NCBI RefSeq assembly: GCF_023276655.1
Contig: NZ_JALGRK010000001.1
Coordinates: 124,001 to 188,000 of the forward strand
Direction: 5' to 3'
DNA: 64,000 nucleotides
Origin: Olsenella intestinalis
GTDB lineage: Bacteria > Actinomycetota > Coriobacteriia > Coriobacteriales > Atopobiaceae
The translations under genes were made by a program, and so were the position numbers. Shown here piece after piece: positions 1 to 9,791 of this stretch. Each line of letters opens with the position of its first letter. The stretch's first letter is position 1. Below the pieces are notes generated by a model, which had not been told where the DNA came from, did not search any database, and saw nothing but the letters and a program-made list of their open reading frames with translations.

Positions 1-1
1 G

Positions 2-268
2 AACGACGTGCTCGCCTGCGGCGCCATGCGCGCCCTCATCGAGGCGGGCTACCGCGTGCCCGAGGACGTCTCGTTCATCGGCTTCGACGACCTGCCCGTC
101 GCCACGGTCATGCTCCCCGCGCTCACGACCATCCACGTACCCAAGCACGACATCGGCAAGATGGCGGTGCGCAAGCTCATCGAGCAGGTCAAGCACCCCC
201 AGCCCTACACGTGCACCACGCACATCTCGACGACCTTCATCGAGCGAGACAGCGTCTGCGAGCGATAG
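2..268 (+). CDS. LacI/GalR-family transcriptional regulator, C-terminal fragment
   Basis: The window opens inside this gene, so only the last 88 or so residues are present. The visible part is the end of the periplasmic-binding-protein-like effector domain: the tract RVPEDVSFIGFDDLP followed by LTTIHVPKHDIGK is the usual C-terminal signature of LacI/GalR repressors. The DNA-binding helix-turn-helix lies outside the window. It is convergent with the phosphoketolase gene. A LacI-type palindrome containing GTAAACGTTT occurs upstream of the phosphoketolase and of the arabinose transporter, so this may be the local pentose repressor. That link is inference; the family call is secure. Confidence 0.9.
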   Translation, partial: NDVLACGAMRALIEAGYRVPEDVSFIGFDDLPVATVMLPALTTIHVPKHDIGKMAVRKLIEQVKHPQPYTCTTHISTTFIERDSVCER

Positions 269-294
269 GCGCAAACACATAGCTCCCTCCCCTG

Positions 295-325
295 GGCGGC
301 GTCGACGAGAGTCGGCGCCGCCTTT
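295..325 (+). terminator. Rho-independent terminator of the LacI-family gene
   Basis: A 12-bp stem, GGCGGCGTCGAC and GTCGGCGCCGCC with one G-T wobble and a GAGA loop, is followed by TTTGCG. It sits 26 bases after the stop codon. Confidence 0.75.
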
Positions 326-375
326 GCGTGCGCGGGGACTGTCCGGGACGCGGGCGGCAACGTGTAGCGAGCCCG

Positions 376-416
376 AAAAAATGGGAGGGGAGGGACCGTC
401 TGGCCCCTCCCCTCCC
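376..416 (-). terminator. Rho-independent terminator of the phosphoketolase gene
   Basis: A 12-bp G/C stem (GGGAGGGGAGGG with its complement, 9-base loop) is preceded on the plus strand by cccgaaaaaat, so on the minus strand the hairpin ends in a run of six T. It lies about 50 bases past the phosphoketolase stop codon. Confidence 0.8.
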
Positions 417-468
417 TGCAAGGAACATGCGTGCGAGGAACTTGGGTGCACGCTATAGGCGAGTGAGA

Positions 469-2976
469 CTACTCGTCGTTGTCGCCGCCCGTGGAGGACA
501 TGGCAGCAGCGCTGTTGTCCTGCGTGCCGGCGACGTCACGCCAGCACCACTCGGTGAAGCGCGGGTGGTCGTAGCCGTTCTCGACCGCGAACGTGAAGGC
601 CTCGTCGCGGAAGGCGCGCCACTCGGCGATCTTCTCGGCGTACTTCTTGGCGTCCACGAGCTCGAGGGCGTGGGACGCGAGCGCCCAGCGGTCCATCTCG
701 TTGAGGCGAAGCATGTCGAAGGGCGTGGTGGTGGAGCCCTCCTCCATGTAGCCGTGGACGTGGAAGTTGTCGTGGCCCGGACGGTTGTAGATGAGGCCGT
801 GGATCGTGTGGGCGTAGGCGTGGAAGGCGAAGAGCACCGGCACGTCCTTGCCGAAGAGCTTGGTGAAGCGGGCGTCGCTGATGGCGGCGTCGTTCTCGTC
901 GGCGTTCTGGATCGCGAGGAGCTTGACGACGTTGACGAACTTCACCTTGAGGCCCATGTCCTGCAGAGCGTCGGAGGCGGCGAGCATCTCGAGCGTCGGC
1001 ACGTCACCGCAGGTGGCGAGCACGATGTCAGGCTTCTCGCCCGAGGCGCAGTTGCCGGCCCAGGTCCACTCGGCGACACCCTCGGCGAGCTCCTTCTTGG
1101 CGTCGTCGATGGTCTGGAAGGTGGGGGCAGGCTGCTTGCCCGCGAAGATCGCGTTGATCTTGTTCGTGGACTTGTAGGCCTCCTCGCCGACCGCGAGCAG
1201 CATGTTGGCGTCGGCCGGGTAGTAGATCTCGACGACGTGGTCGTTGTGGAAGTTCTTGTTCAGCAGCAGGTCGACGAAGCCGGGGTCCTGGTGCGAGAAG
1301 CCGTTGTGGTCCTGGCGCCAGACGTGGCTGGTGAGCAGGATGTTGAGGCTGGCGATGGGCTTGCGCCAGGGGATGTGGCGCACGGTCGCCTCGAGCCACT
1401 TGGCGTGCTGGTTGACCATGGAGTCGACGACGTGCACGAAGGACTCATAGGTACTCCACACGCCGTGGCGGCCGGTGAGCAGGAAGCCCTCGAGAAGGCC
1501 CTCGCACTGGTGCTCGGAGAGCTGCTCGATGACGGAGCCCGAGCTGGAGAGGAAGGAGTCGTTCTCCTCGTCGCCGTTGAAGCCGGCGTTCCACTGCTTG
1601 TCGGTCAGGCGGTAGGCGGCCTGGAGACGGTTCGAGGCGGTCTCGTCGGGACCGAAGACGCGGAAGTTCGTGAAGTTGAGCTTCATGACGTCGGCGGTGT
1701 ACTGGCCGAAGACGCGCGAGGCCTCGGTCATGCCGTAGCCGTGGCCGTGGCCCTTGACGTCGATCTCGTAGTCGTGGATGTCGGGCAGCTCGAGGTCGGT
1801 GCGCTGGATGCCGCCGTTGGCGTTGGGGTTGGCGCCCAGGCGCAGGTCGCCCTCAGGCATGAACTCGGTGACCTCGGGGCGAAGCGTGCCGTTCTCGTCC
1901 CAGAGCTCCTCGGGCTTGTAGGAGCGCAGCCAGCCGCGGAGCACGCGGAAGTGCTCGTGGGTGTCCTTGGCGCTCACCAGGGGCACCTGGTGCGCACGCC
2001 AGGAGTCCTCGGTCTTCTTGCCGTCGATGAACTTCGGGCAGGTCCAGCCCTTGGGGGTCTTGAAGACGATCATCGGGTACTCGGGACGGGCGGTCTCGCC
2101 GGCAAGCGCGCGCCACTTGATGTCGCAGATCTCGTTGAAGACCTGCTCGAGCAGGGCGGCGAAGCGACGGTGGATCGAGATGACGCTCTCGTCGTCGAAG
2201 CCGGCCGTGAAGGTGTAGGGGTGGTAGCCCATGCCGCGGAAGAACTCGTTGCGCTCCTCGTCGGAGATGCGCGCGAGGATCGTCGGGTTGGCGATCTTGT
2301 AGCCGTTGAGGTGCAACACCGGCAGGACGATGCCGTCGGTGAGCGGGTTCAGCAGCTTGTTGGTCTGCCAGGACGTGGCAAGCGGGCCGGTCTCGGCCTC
2401 GCCGTCGCCGACGACCGCGAACGCGAGGAGGCTCGGGTTGTTGAGAACCGCGCCGTAGGCGTGGGAGAGCGTGTAGCCGAGCTCGCCGCCCTCGTGGATG
2501 GAGCCGGGGGTCTCGGGCGCGAAGTGGCTGGGGATGCCGCCGGGGTAGGAGAACTGGCGGAAGAACTTCTGGAGGCCGGCCTCGTCATCGGTGATGTCGG
2601 GACGGATCTCGCGATAGGTGCCGTCAAGCAGCGACTGCGAGGTGCCCGCAGGTCCGCCGTGGCCCGGTCCCATGAAGAACACGACGCTCTGGCCGTGGTC
2701 GTGGATGAAGCGGTTGACGTGGCCCATCAGGAAGTTCAGGCCCGGGGTGGTGCCCCAGTGGCCGACGAGACGGTGCTTGACGTCCTCGCGGCCGAAGTCG
2801 CGGACGTTACCGCTGGCGTCCTTGAAGTCGGAGCGCATCAGCGGGTTGCTGCGCAGGTAGATCTGGCCGACGGACATGTAGTTAGCAGCACGCCAGTACT
2901 TGTCGACCCAGGCGACCTCCTCCTCCGAGACGGGGAAGTCGAGCTTCTTCCATGGGGTACCCAAATCCTCAGTCAT
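469..2976 (-). CDS. xfp: Phosphoketolase (xylulose-5-P/fructose-6-P)
   Basis: Thiamine-diphosphate enzyme that splits xylulose-5-phosphate, and in many family members fructose-6-phosphate, with phosphate into acetyl-phosphate plus glyceraldehyde-3-P or erythrose-4-P. The 835-residue length is typical. Visible signatures are [10 protein letters not shown] (about 73-82), [13 protein letters not shown] (103-115), the phosphoketolase motif [16 protein letters not shown] (161-176) and the cofactor motif GDGEAETGP (190-198). The ATG has AAGGGAG upstream at good spacing. It is monocistronic, with its own terminator, and transcribed divergently from galM. The upstream region holds the GTAAACGTTT element also found upstream of the arabinose operon, so it is probably co-regulated and the likely end point of pentose catabolism. 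Dual substrate use cannot be decided from sequence. Confidence 0.97.
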   Translation of the reverse strand: MTEDLGTPWKKLDFPVSEEEVAWVDKYWRAANYMSVGQIYLRSNPLMRSDFKDASGNVRDFGREDVKHRLVGHWGTTPGLNFLMGHVNRFIHDHGQSVVFFMGPGHGGPAGTSQSLLDGTYREIRPDITDDEAGLQKFFRQFSYPGGIPSHFAPETPGSIHEGGELGYTLSHAYGAVLNNPSLLAFAVVGDGEAETGPLATSWQTNKLLNPLTDGIVLPVLHLNGYKIANPTILARISDEERNEFFRGMGYHPYTFTAGFDDESVISIHRRFAALLEQVFNEICDIKWRALAGETARPEYPMIVFKTPKGWTCPKFIDGKKTEDSWRAHQVPLVSAKDTHEHFRVLRGWLRSYKPEELWDENGTLRPEVTEFMPEGDLRLGANPNANGGIQRTDLELPDIHDYEIDVKGHGHGYGMTEASRVFGQYTADVMKLNFTNFRVFGPDETASNRLQAAYRLTDKQWNAGFNGDEENDSFLSSSGSVIEQLSEHQCEGLLEGFLLTGRHGVWSTYESFVHVVDSMVNQHAKWLEATVRHIPWRKPIASLNILLTSHVWRQDHNGFSHQDPGFVDLLLNKNFHNDHVVEIYYPADANMLLAVGEEAYKSTNKINAIFAGKQPAPTFQTIDDAKKELAEGVAEWTWAGNCASGEKPDIVLATCGDVPTLEMLAASDALQDMGLKVKFVNVVKLLAIQNADENDAAISDARFTKLFGKDVPVLFAFHAYAHTIHGLIYNRPGHDNFHVHGYMEEGSTTTPFDMLRLNEMDRWALASHALELVDAKKYAEKIAEWRAFRDEAFTFAVENGYDHPRFTEWCWRDVAGTQDNSAAAMSSTGGDNDE

Positions 2977-3403
2977 CTGAACTCCCTTACCAAAAACGTT
3001 TACCTAACACGACGTGGGTACGTCGCACTTTCCTCTAGCACAACAATATGCGAATAAACTGCGCAAACGGGTGTTTACTCCGCCAGTGGACATGTTTATA
3101 TGGCCGTTTAGCAAATTTATTTTTTAAACCGCAGCTTAACGGCTTAAATGACCTCATTTGTATAGACATTTGTGTACGAGTTAAAACACCTTTCACCGAT
3201 TTTGCCTTGGATTTACGCTGATTCCGTTTTGACCCTGTTTACGCCCACGTCACGACCCGTCCCGAAGTCCCGCGCTACCGCCTGACGCCACCCGCGGCGA
3301 CCACGTCGCCGAATAGCCGCTCCCCACGCACGCGGCTTGGCTATCGTTAGAAGGCGAACAGAATTGCGCCGCACGGCGCACCACGGCACGTTTGGAGGAG
3401 AGC
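2977..3403. promoter_or_regulatory. Divergent xfp-galM control region
   Basis: This 427-base stretch is clearly AT-richer than its surroundings and has no credible gene. It must carry the two divergent promoters. It contains several CGTTTA/TAAAC words, among them 2994-3003 and around 3237-3243, resembling the cluster upstream of the sugar-binding protein at 16.3-16.5 kb. I could not place -10 and -35 boxes with confidence. Confidence 0.55.
2994..3003 (-). promoter_or_regulatory. Putative LacI-type operator upstream of xfp
   Basis: On the minus strand this reads GTAAACGTTT, a near-palindrome centred on CG as in LacI-family operators, 18 bases before the xfp start codon. The identical 10-mer lies at 16334-16343 before the sugar-binding protein. 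Which protein binds it is inferred. Confidence 0.5.
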
Positions 3404-4429
3404 ATGGCATGTTCCATCACCTCGTTCGGCACGACGGAAACCGGTAGGGAGGCGCACCTCTACACCCTCGAGAACGAGGCGGGCATGAGCGTCACCCTCA
3501 CCGACATGGGGGCCTGCGTCGTCAGCGTCCGCGTCCCCGACGCGCACGGCGGTCGCCCCGACGTCTGCCTCGGCTACGACGGACTCGCCGACTACGAGCA
3601 CAACGGCGCCTGCTTCGGCGCGCTCGTCGGCCGCAACGCGAACCGCATCGCCGGCGCCTCCTTTGAGCTCGGCGGCACGACCTGCCGCCTCGCCGCCGTC
3701 GAGAAGGGCAACAGCCTTCACTCCGGGCCCCACATGTACTTCGAGCGACTCTGGACGGCCAGCCGCACCACCGACGACTCCGTCACCTTCAACCTCGTGA
3801 GCCGCCGGGGCGACCAGGGCTTCCCCGGCGCCGTCGACGTCAACGTGACCTACACGCTCACCGCCGACAACCAGCTCCGCGTCTCCTACGAGGCCACCCC
3901 CGACGACAAGACGATCATCAACCTGACCTGCCACGCGTACTGGAACCTCAACGGCCACGCGTCGGGCTCCGTCCTCGACCACACCTTCCAGCTCGAGGCC
4001 GACGCCTACACCCCCACGCGCGACGACCTCATCCCCACCGGCGAGATCGCGCCGGTCGAGGGCACGTCGTACGACTTCCGCACGCCCAAGCGCCTCGGCG
4101 ACGACATCGCCGAGGTCCCCGGCGGCTACGACACCAACTTCGTCCTCAAGAACGGCGAGCGCCTCGAGCGCGCCTGCACGCTCGTCGGCAACCGCACGGG
4201 CATCGCCCTCGACGTACTCACCGACTCGCCGGGCCTGCAGGTCTACACCGCCGGCGGCCTCGACTGCCTCGGCCGCGACGGCGTCCACTACGGCAACTTC
4301 GACGGCGTCGCCCTCGAGACCCAGTTCTTCCCCGACGCGATCCACCACAAGAACTTCCCGCAGCCCGTCTACGACAAGGGCCACGCCTTCAGGTTCACCA
4401 CGGTCTTCGCGTTCAGGGTCGAGGCCTAG
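3404..4429 (+). CDS. galM: Aldose 1-epimerase (mutarotase)
   Basis: Interconverts alpha and beta anomers of aldoses such as galactose or glucose so that downstream kinases can use them; cytoplasmic. The 341-residue protein has the galactose-mutarotase fold motifs FGALVGRNANRIAGASF, NSLHSGPHMYFER, the catalytic-His segment HAYWNLNGH and the catalytic-Glu segment ETQFFPDAIHHKNFP near the C-terminus. ATG at 3404 is preferred over an upstream TTG at 3392 because GGAGGAG lies just before it. Diverges from xfp; ends at a shared hairpin. It fits the sugar theme, but no galactose genes are adjacent. Confidence 0.93.
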   Translation: MACSITSFGTTETGREAHLYTLENEAGMSVTLTDMGACVVSVRVPDAHGGRPDVCLGYDGLADYEHNGACFGALVGRNANRIAGASFELGGTTCRLAAVEKGNSLHSGPHMYFERLWTASRTTDDSVTFNLVSRRGDQGFPGAVDVNVTYTLTADNQLRVSYEATPDDKTIINLTCHAYWNLNGHASGSVLDHTFQLEADAYTPTRDDLIPTGEIAPVEGTSYDFRTPKRLGDDIAEVPGGYDTNFVLKNGERLERACTLVGNRTGIALDVLTDSPGLQVYTAGGLDCLGRDGVHYGNFDGVALETQFFPDAIHHKNFPQPVYDKGHAFRFTTVFAFRVEA

Positions 4430-4490
4430 CCACGCCGCAAGCATCCGCGCAGCACCCTGCCCACGCGGCCGAGAAGAGCGACAACCAGGA

Positions 4491-4512
4491 GGCGCGCCGG
4501 ATTCGGCGCGCC
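4491..4512. terminator. Bidirectional terminator between galM and the secreted protein
   Basis: Perfect 9-bp stem GGCGCGCCG / CGGCGCGCC with a 4-base loop, between two convergent genes. A copy of the GAGAAGAGC word lies 20 bases to the left. Confidence 0.65.
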
Positions 4513-4564
4513 CCTCCCCCATGTCGGCCTTGTGTCTCGCGATCGCCTCGATCGCAGGTCGCGT

Positions 4565-7500
4565 CTACGCAAGCGGCAGCCACGCGAACAGCCACCCGAG
4601 CGGGTCGCCCGTCTCGGGCAGGGCCGCAGCCCGAGGCGACTCGCGCCCCGCAGGCGCCGACGAGCCGGATGCCACGCTCGTCTCGGCGGCGGGATCGTCC
4701 GGGAGCTTGTGCCACTGGGCGTAGAGCACGACCTGGTAGCCCGGCTCGGCGAGGTCCGTAACCGACTGGCCGGGCGCGAAGGACGCTCCCGTGCCGTCGG
4801 GCGCCGTGTTCCAGCCCGCGAACGCGTAGCCGTCGCGCGCGAAGGCGCAGGCGTCGAGGGGCGTGGGCGCGTGCTCGGGCGCGAGCTGGACGCCCATGGC
4901 ACCCGCGCCGCCGTTCGCGTCGAACGCGATGAAGTACTGGTAGGGGCCGGCCCACAGGGCGCTCGCCACGAAGTCGGGCGCGTCGGAGGCGGCGGGCCTG
5001 AGCGTGACGGCGTCGCCGGGGCGGCCCATGCTCCAGCCGGCGAAGCGCCAGCCGTCGCGCTCGAAGGCGTTGGCCGGCAGCACGAACGTGAGGGGCGTGA
5101 GCGCGCCCGAGGCGTTCATGCGCTGGACGTCGGCCTGGGGCTCGACCTCGCCCGCGGTCGCGCCGGCCCCGTCGAAGGAGAGCGTGACGTCGCGGTTGTA
5201 CAGGCCGAAGAACGTCGTGACCGACTGCGGGGTGAACGTGGTGCCCGCGCCGACGTCGGCCGCGCTCGCGGCGACCCTGCTGCCGAGCCAGCCGATGGAG
5301 CGCCAGCCGTCGACGTCGACGAGGCGCGGCGCCGCGATGGCCTGGTCGCTCGCGCGGTCGGAGAGCTGGGGCACGCTCGTGGCGGAGGCGTCGTCGGCCT
5401 GGCCCGAGAGGGCGGACGAGCCCGAGACGAACGTGATGTCGCGCACCCAGAGCGCGTGGAAGTCGATCGTGCCCGTGCCGGTCGAGAGGTTCTGGATCTG
5501 CGCGCCGTCCTCGAACTCGACCGCGAGCTCGTCGTCCTCGCGCCAGCCGGCGAAGCGCCAGCCCTCGCGCTCGAGACCGAGCTCGGCGGCCGTCATGAGC
5601 CGCTTGGGCGCATCGTTGTAGACGAAGGACTGCACGCCCTTCTCGGCGTCGCCGTCCTTGAGGCTGATGCGGTAGACGTTGGCGGACCACTTGGCAAAGA
5701 CCGTGGTGTCGCTCACGATCTCGGTCGCGAAGTCGAACTCCTGGCCATCCTCGCACTCGGGGTCCGTGTACCAGCCGCCGAAGGTGTAGCCGGTCTCCAC
5801 GGGGTCGGGCGGGCGCGTGGCCGTCTGACCGCTCTCGCCGAGCACGAGCCACTGCGGCTCGATGGCCTGGCCGTGGCCCTGCAGGTCGAAGGCGACGTAG
5901 GGAGACCAGAAGGCGAACAGCTCGACGGGCGCGGTCACGGGCGAGTCGAAGTCATAGGGGACGTAGGTGCCCGCCGACGTGGACCAGCCCTTGAACGACT
6001 TGCCGCCCGCAGAGGGGTCGGCCGGACGCGTGCTCTTCTCGCCCGAGACGACAGCCTGCTCGTCGGGCATGCCCGTGGCGTCGACGCCGTTCGAATCGAA
6101 CGTGACGAGCGGGCGCCACTGCGCGTGGAGGGTGCAGGTGCCGCGCGAGAAGAGCCCGGCCTCGATGGTGCCGTCGTCGGCGATCGCGAGGTCGCCGCCC
6201 TCGGCGGCCGTGAAGTACCCCATGAAGCGGTATCCGGCGCGCGTGGGGACGTCGATCGAGGTCAGGGCGTCGGCGAGGCCGGAGACGGAGTAGGAGGCAT
6301 AGTAGGCCTCGGACTGCGGGGCGGCATAGAGGGTCGGCGTGCCGGGGGCGTCCGCGGGGCCCGCGTCGAGCGTGACGACGCTCGCGAGGTAGGTGACGGA
6401 CGCCGTGCCCGCGCCGGCGCCGCCACCGCGCGAGGTGGTGGCGACGACCACGCCGTCCACCACGACCGAGCCCGCGCCGCCGCCGTTGTCGACGAGCGTG
6501 CCGCCCATGAGCGCGGCGTTGATGAAGCCCGAGCCGCCCCCGCCCGTGCCGCGGTGGCGCTTGGGGTCGGGGCGAATGGAGTTGTAGCCGCCGAAGTAGC
6601 CGCCGCCACCGCCTCCTCCGCCGGCGTGGTTGCCGGAGGCGTTGACGCCGTTGACGCCCGTCTGGCCGAGGCCGCGTGCGTAGCCGAAGGTCTGCGTGCC
6701 GCCGTTGCTGACGCCCCAGGCGTTGCCGCCGGACAGGCCGCCGCCCGGGACGCGCTCGTTGTAGTCGTTGCGGGAGCCTCCGCCACCGCCGGCGACGAGG
6801 TAGAGGTCGTCGTCGGAGGGGATGTTGGCGAGCTCGGCTCTGACTTTGGCGACGTGGGTGGCGCCACCGCCGCCCGCGCCGTGCGTGTACTCGCCGTGGC
6901 GCGCGCCGCCGGTGCCGCCGCCGTTGGCGCCGCCGGCACCGCGCCTGCTGGCGTTGCCCTCGCCTCCCTCGCCGGCGAGGCAGGCAAAGATGGTCGTGGG
7001 CTCGAGGCGGATGACGGCGCTCGTGGTGCCGCCCTGCCCGCCGTTGGCGGTGATATTGCCGTTGCGGACGTTGCCGCCCTTCCCGCCGGTGATGCTGATG
7101 GCGTAGAGGGCGTCGTCGGCGAGGGTGATGCTGTTCTGCGTGCCGCCCGCCGCGGAGGACCAGGAGGTCGCGTCGGCGCGGGAGAGCGTGACGGACTCGC
7201 CCTCCGTTACGGCCTGGGGCGCGAGGTCGACGTCGACCTGGGGCTCGAGGGCGCAGTCGTCGGCCGCGGGCGCGTCGGGATCGGGGTCGGGATCAACGAT
7301 TGCGTCCGGGTCGGTGTCGGCGGCCCGGTCGGCCTGGGCGCCGAGCTCGGTCGCGATGCCCGCGGCGGCGGGCGCCATCTGGTCGGCGAGGTCCGCGAGA
7401 TCGGAGGAGGGGGCGTCGGGACCAGTGGCGTCGGGGCCCGGGTCGGCAGTGTCGTCGGGAGCCTGGCCGGGGGCGACAGGGTCGCCGGCGTCAGCCGGGA

Positions 7501-7774
7501 CGGCCGGCTGCCCGAGGGCGTCGCCCTTCTCGCCCTGCGGATCGTCTGTCGGCGCGTCCGGCGCGCCTGTCGTGACGGAGGCGTCGTCGGTCGGGACGGC
7601 GTCTGCGGGGACGGGGTCGGCCGGCTCGTCCGCAGCGCTCGCGGCGTCGGCCGTGGGCTGCGGCGCAATGGCGTCGGCCGCGGCCGCGACGCCGGGCTGC
7701 GGGAGGAGTCCCGCTACGAGAACGAGGGCCAGCAGCGTCGCGCGGACCCCATCATGTCTGGTGGAACGTCTCAT
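4565..7774 (-). CDS. Large secreted glycine-rich, InlB-type repeat surface protein with LPETG
   Basis: 1069 residues. A signal peptide (basic start, then LLALVLVAGLLPQ, cleavage near AAAADA) is followed by an acidic Ala/Asp/Pro-rich region to about 190 and a glycine-rich domain (about 229-460, with GAGGGGATHVA and other G runs, like Pfam Gly_rich). A long series of Listeria-Bacteroides (Flg_new/InlB B-repeat) modules follows to about 1010, recognisable by VTFDSNGVDATG, FKGWSTS, FAGW and FAGWNTA. It ends in AALPETGD, a sortase motif, but the following hydrophobic stretch is only about 14 residues and the protein stops without the usual K/R tail. Probably an adhesin or other surface protein; function not known. 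The tail oddity makes wall anchoring uncertain. Confidence 0.85.
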   Translation of the reverse strand: MRRSTRHDGVRATLLALVLVAGLLPQPGVAAAADAIAPQPTADAASAADEPADPVPADAVPTDDASVTTGAPDAPTDDPQGEKGDALGQPAVPADAGDPVAPGQAPDDTADPGPDATGPDAPSSDLADLADQMAPAAAGIATELGAQADRAADTDPDAIVDPDPDPDAPAADDCALEPQVDVDLAPQAVTEGESVTLSRADATSWSSAAGGTQNSITLADDALYAISITGGKGGNVRNGNITANGGQGGTTSAVIRLEPTTIFACLAGEGGEGNASRRGAGGANGGGTGGARHGEYTHGAGGGGATHVAKVRAELANIPSDDDLYLVAGGGGGSRNDYNERVPGGGLSGGNAWGVSNGGTQTFGYARGLGQTGVNGVNASGNHAGGGGGGGGYFGGYNSIRPDPKRHRGTGGGGSGFINAALMGGTLVDNGGGAGSVVVDGVVVATTSRGGGAGAGTASVTYLASVVTLDAGPADAPGTPTLYAAPQSEAYYASYSVSGLADALTSIDVPTRAGYRFMGYFTAAEGGDLAIADDGTIEAGLFSRGTCTLHAQWRPLVTFDSNGVDATGMPDEQAVVSGEKSTRPADPSAGGKSFKGWSTSAGTYVPYDFDSPVTAPVELFAFWSPYVAFDLQGHGQAIEPQWLVLGESGQTATRPPDPVETGYTFGGWYTDPECEDGQEFDFATEIVSDTTVFAKWSANVYRISLKDGDAEKGVQSFVYNDAPKRLMTAAELGLEREGWRFAGWREDDELAVEFEDGAQIQNLSTGTGTIDFHALWVRDITFVSGSSALSGQADDASATSVPQLSDRASDQAIAAPRLVDVDGWRSIGWLGSRVAASAADVGAGTTFTPQSVTTFFGLYNRDVTLSFDGAGATAGEVEPQADVQRMNASGALTPLTFVLPANAFERDGWRFAGWSMGRPGDAVTLRPAASDAPDFVASALWAGPYQYFIAFDANGGAGAMGVQLAPEHAPTPLDACAFARDGYAFAGWNTAPDGTGASFAPGQSVTDLAEPGYQVVLYAQWHKLPDDPAAETSVASGSSAPAGRESPRAAALPETGDPLGWLFAWLPLA

Positions 7775-8102
7775 GTACTGTACCCTAGCCTTTGCTCGAC
7801 ATAAGGAAGTACCAGGATGGTAACCCGTTTGTGGCAGGTAAATGCCCTGCTAGCCATTGCATTTCGGCGAGAGTTGCCATATGACAGCGAGCGAGGGGGC
7901 ATGCGAGCGATGTATGCCGGCGGCGCGGCGACTGCAGGCGAGCGAGGCCCGTTGGCACCAAAGAAAGGGCGGGGACCGCGATGCGGTCCCCGCCCATGGG
8001 CTTGGCGGAAGGGGGCGCGTCCCTGTCCGCCAGGAAGGTCTCTGTCCAGGCGCCTCGGGTGTGCGCGGCCCGAGACGCCGTGGTACCGAAGATGGTCGCG
8101 AC
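7775..8102. other. Intergenic region between surface-protein gene and araB-like gene
   Basis: 328 bases with no credible gene. The left part (to about 7900) should carry the promoter of the leftward surface-protein gene; it is AT-richer, but I cannot assign boxes. The right part holds the terminator of the arabinose operon at 7961-7995. Confidence 0.6.
7961..7995 (-). terminator. Terminator of the arabinose operon
   Basis: Perfect 13-bp stem GGGCGGGGACCGC / GCGGTCCCCGCCC with a 3-base loop. On the minus strand it is followed by TTTCTTT, so it terminates the leftward ara operon about 110 bases beyond the kinase stop codon. Confidence 0.85.
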
Positions 8103-9710
8103 CTAGGCGAAGCTCTTCTCGGCTGCCTTCTCGGCCTCGTTGGCCTGCTTGAAGGAGGAGAGGAAGGCCTTGTAGCCCGCCACGTCGTCGGCGTCGGGCG
8201 CGAGCGTCGTGCCCTCCATGCCGGCGAAGACGCGGTCGTTCAGGAAGTCGGCGAGGGTCTCGCCGTCGGCCTTGTTGAGCATGTAGGACGCGGCGACGGC
8301 CTGGCCCCATGCGCCGCCCTCGCCGGCCGTGGCCATGACGGTCACGGGCGCGTCGAGCGCCGCGGCGAGCAGGCTCTGGGCGACCTTCGGGGTCTTGAAG
8401 ATGCCGCCGTGGCCGTAGAGCTTGTCGATCTTGACGTCCTGCGCGCGCAGGGCCTCGTTACCCGCGGCAAGCGCGCCGAAGGCCGCCATGATGTTCATGC
8501 GCATGAAGTTCGCGATCGTGAACTTGGCGTTCTGCCTGCGGACGAAGAGCGGGTAGCCGGTCTGGACGCCCATGACGGTCTCGCCGGAGATGAACGGCAG
8601 CGACACCAGGCCGCCGGCGTCCTTGTCGCCGGTGAGCGCCTCGTTGAAGAGCTTGACGTAGATGTCGCCCTTGTCGACGGGCTGCCCCATCACGCGGGAG
8701 TAGTCGGCGAGGAGGTCGACCCAGTCGTTGATGTCGGAGGTGCAGTTGTTGCAGTGGACCATCGCGACGGGGTCGCCGACCGGCGTGGTGACGAGGTCGA
8801 TCTCGGGGCTCGTGGAGTCCTTGAGGGCGTGCTCGAGCACGACCATCGAGAAGACCGAGGTGCCAGCCGAGACGTTGCCGGTGCGCTGCGCGACCGAGTT
8901 GGTGGCGATCATGCCGGTGCCGGCGTCGCCCTCGGGCGGGCAGAGCGGGCATCCCGGCTCGAGGTCGCCCGCGGGGTCGAGAAGAGCCGCGCCCTCGGCA
9001 GTGAGGTGGCCGGCGACCTCGCCCGCCACGAGCACCTTGGGCAGCAGGTCCTCGACCTTCCAGGAGACGCCCTTGGAGGCGACGAGCTCGTCGAAGGCGG
9101 CGAGCATGGAGGCGTCGTAGTCCTTGGTGGTGGAGTCGATCGGGAACATGCCCGAGGCGTCGCCCACGGAGAGGACCTTCTCGCCCGTCAGCTTCCAGTG
9201 GGCGTAGCCCGCCAGCGTGGTGAAGAAGTCGATGCTGGGCACGTGGGCCTCGCCGTCGAGGACGGCCTGGTAGATGTGGGAGACGCTCCAGCGCTCGGGG
9301 ATGTGGAACTTGAAGAGCTCGGAGAGCTCGGAGGCAGCCCTGGTCGTGGTGGTGTTGCGCCAGGTGCGGAACGACACGAGGAGGTTGCCGGCCGCGTCGA
9401 GCGGCAGGTAGCCGTGCATCATGGCGGAGATGCCCATGGCGCCGACCTTCGTGAGGGTCACGCCGTACTTCTCGGCGACGTCGGCCTTGAGGGAGGCGTA
9501 GGCGGCCTGGATGCCGGAGATGAGCTCCTCCTCGGCGTAGGTCCAGTAGGTGCCGTCGAAGGTGTTCTCCCAGTCGAAGGTGCCGATGGCGATCGGGTTG
9601 TTGTCGGCGTCGTCGAGGACGGCCTTGATGCGCGTCGAGCCGTACTCGATGCCGAGCGTGGTCGCGCCGGACTCGATGTCCTGGATGATCTGCTCTTTGG
9701 TCTTAGCCAT
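8103..9710 (-). CDS. araB: FGGY-family sugar kinase, probable L-ribulokinase
   Basis: 535-residue FGGY carbohydrate kinase. The N-terminal ATPase half starts LGIEYGSTRIKAVL (the phosphate-binding segment), followed by GAMGISAMMHGYLPLD; the C-terminal half has GNVSAGTSVFSMVV and the adenosine-binding segment TAGEGGAWGQAVAA. Its position directly after araA in the same operon argues for phosphorylation of L-ribulose to L-ribulose-5-P. By sequence alone xylulokinase is an alternative. ATG is preceded by a suitable GGAG-type site. The C-terminus contains one GAGAAGAGC word, read as EKS. Confidence 0.8.
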   Translation of the reverse strand: MAKTKEQIIQDIESGATTLGIEYGSTRIKAVLDDADNNPIAIGTFDWENTFDGTYWTYAEEELISGIQAAYASLKADVAEKYGVTLTKVGAMGISAMMHGYLPLDAAGNLLVSFRTWRNTTTTRAASELSELFKFHIPERWSVSHIYQAVLDGEAHVPSIDFFTTLAGYAHWKLTGEKVLSVGDASGMFPIDSTTKDYDASMLAAFDELVASKGVSWKVEDLLPKVLVAGEVAGHLTAEGAALLDPAGDLEPGCPLCPPEGDAGTGMIATNSVAQRTGNVSAGTSVFSMVVLEHALKDSTSPEIDLVTTPVGDPVAMVHCNNCTSDINDWVDLLADYSRVMGQPVDKGDIYVKLFNEALTGDKDAGGLVSLPFISGETVMGVQTGYPLFVRRQNAKFTIANFMRMNIMAAFGALAAGNEALRAQDVKIDKLYGHGGIFKTPKVAQSLLAAALDAPVTVMATAGEGGAWGQAVAASYMLNKADGETLADFLNDRVFAGMEGTTLAPDADDVAGYKAFLSSFKQANEAEKAAEKSFA

Positions 9711-9733
9711 TGTGGTTTCGCTCCTAGAAAGAA

Positions 9734-9759
9734 GGCCGCGCCCCGATCGGAGCGCGGCC
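9734..9759 (-). terminator. araA-araB intercistronic hairpin
   Basis: GGCCGCGC and GCGCGGCC form a perfect 8-bp stem around a loop that itself contains CCGATCGG. It lies between araA and the kinase without a clear U tract, so it is more likely an mRNA-stability or partial-attenuation element than a full terminator. Confidence 0.55.
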
Positions 9760-9791
9760 GGTATGACGTGCCTTGCCGAACGCGCTTGCGA

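Noticed and set aside
328-3057. Very long open frame antisense to phosphoketolase
   Set aside because: High-GC strand shadow: low-complexity Val/Gly/Arg product, no homology, lies opposite a certain gene. The same applies to antisense frames at 4532-7804, 7857-11285, 12369-14864 and similar.
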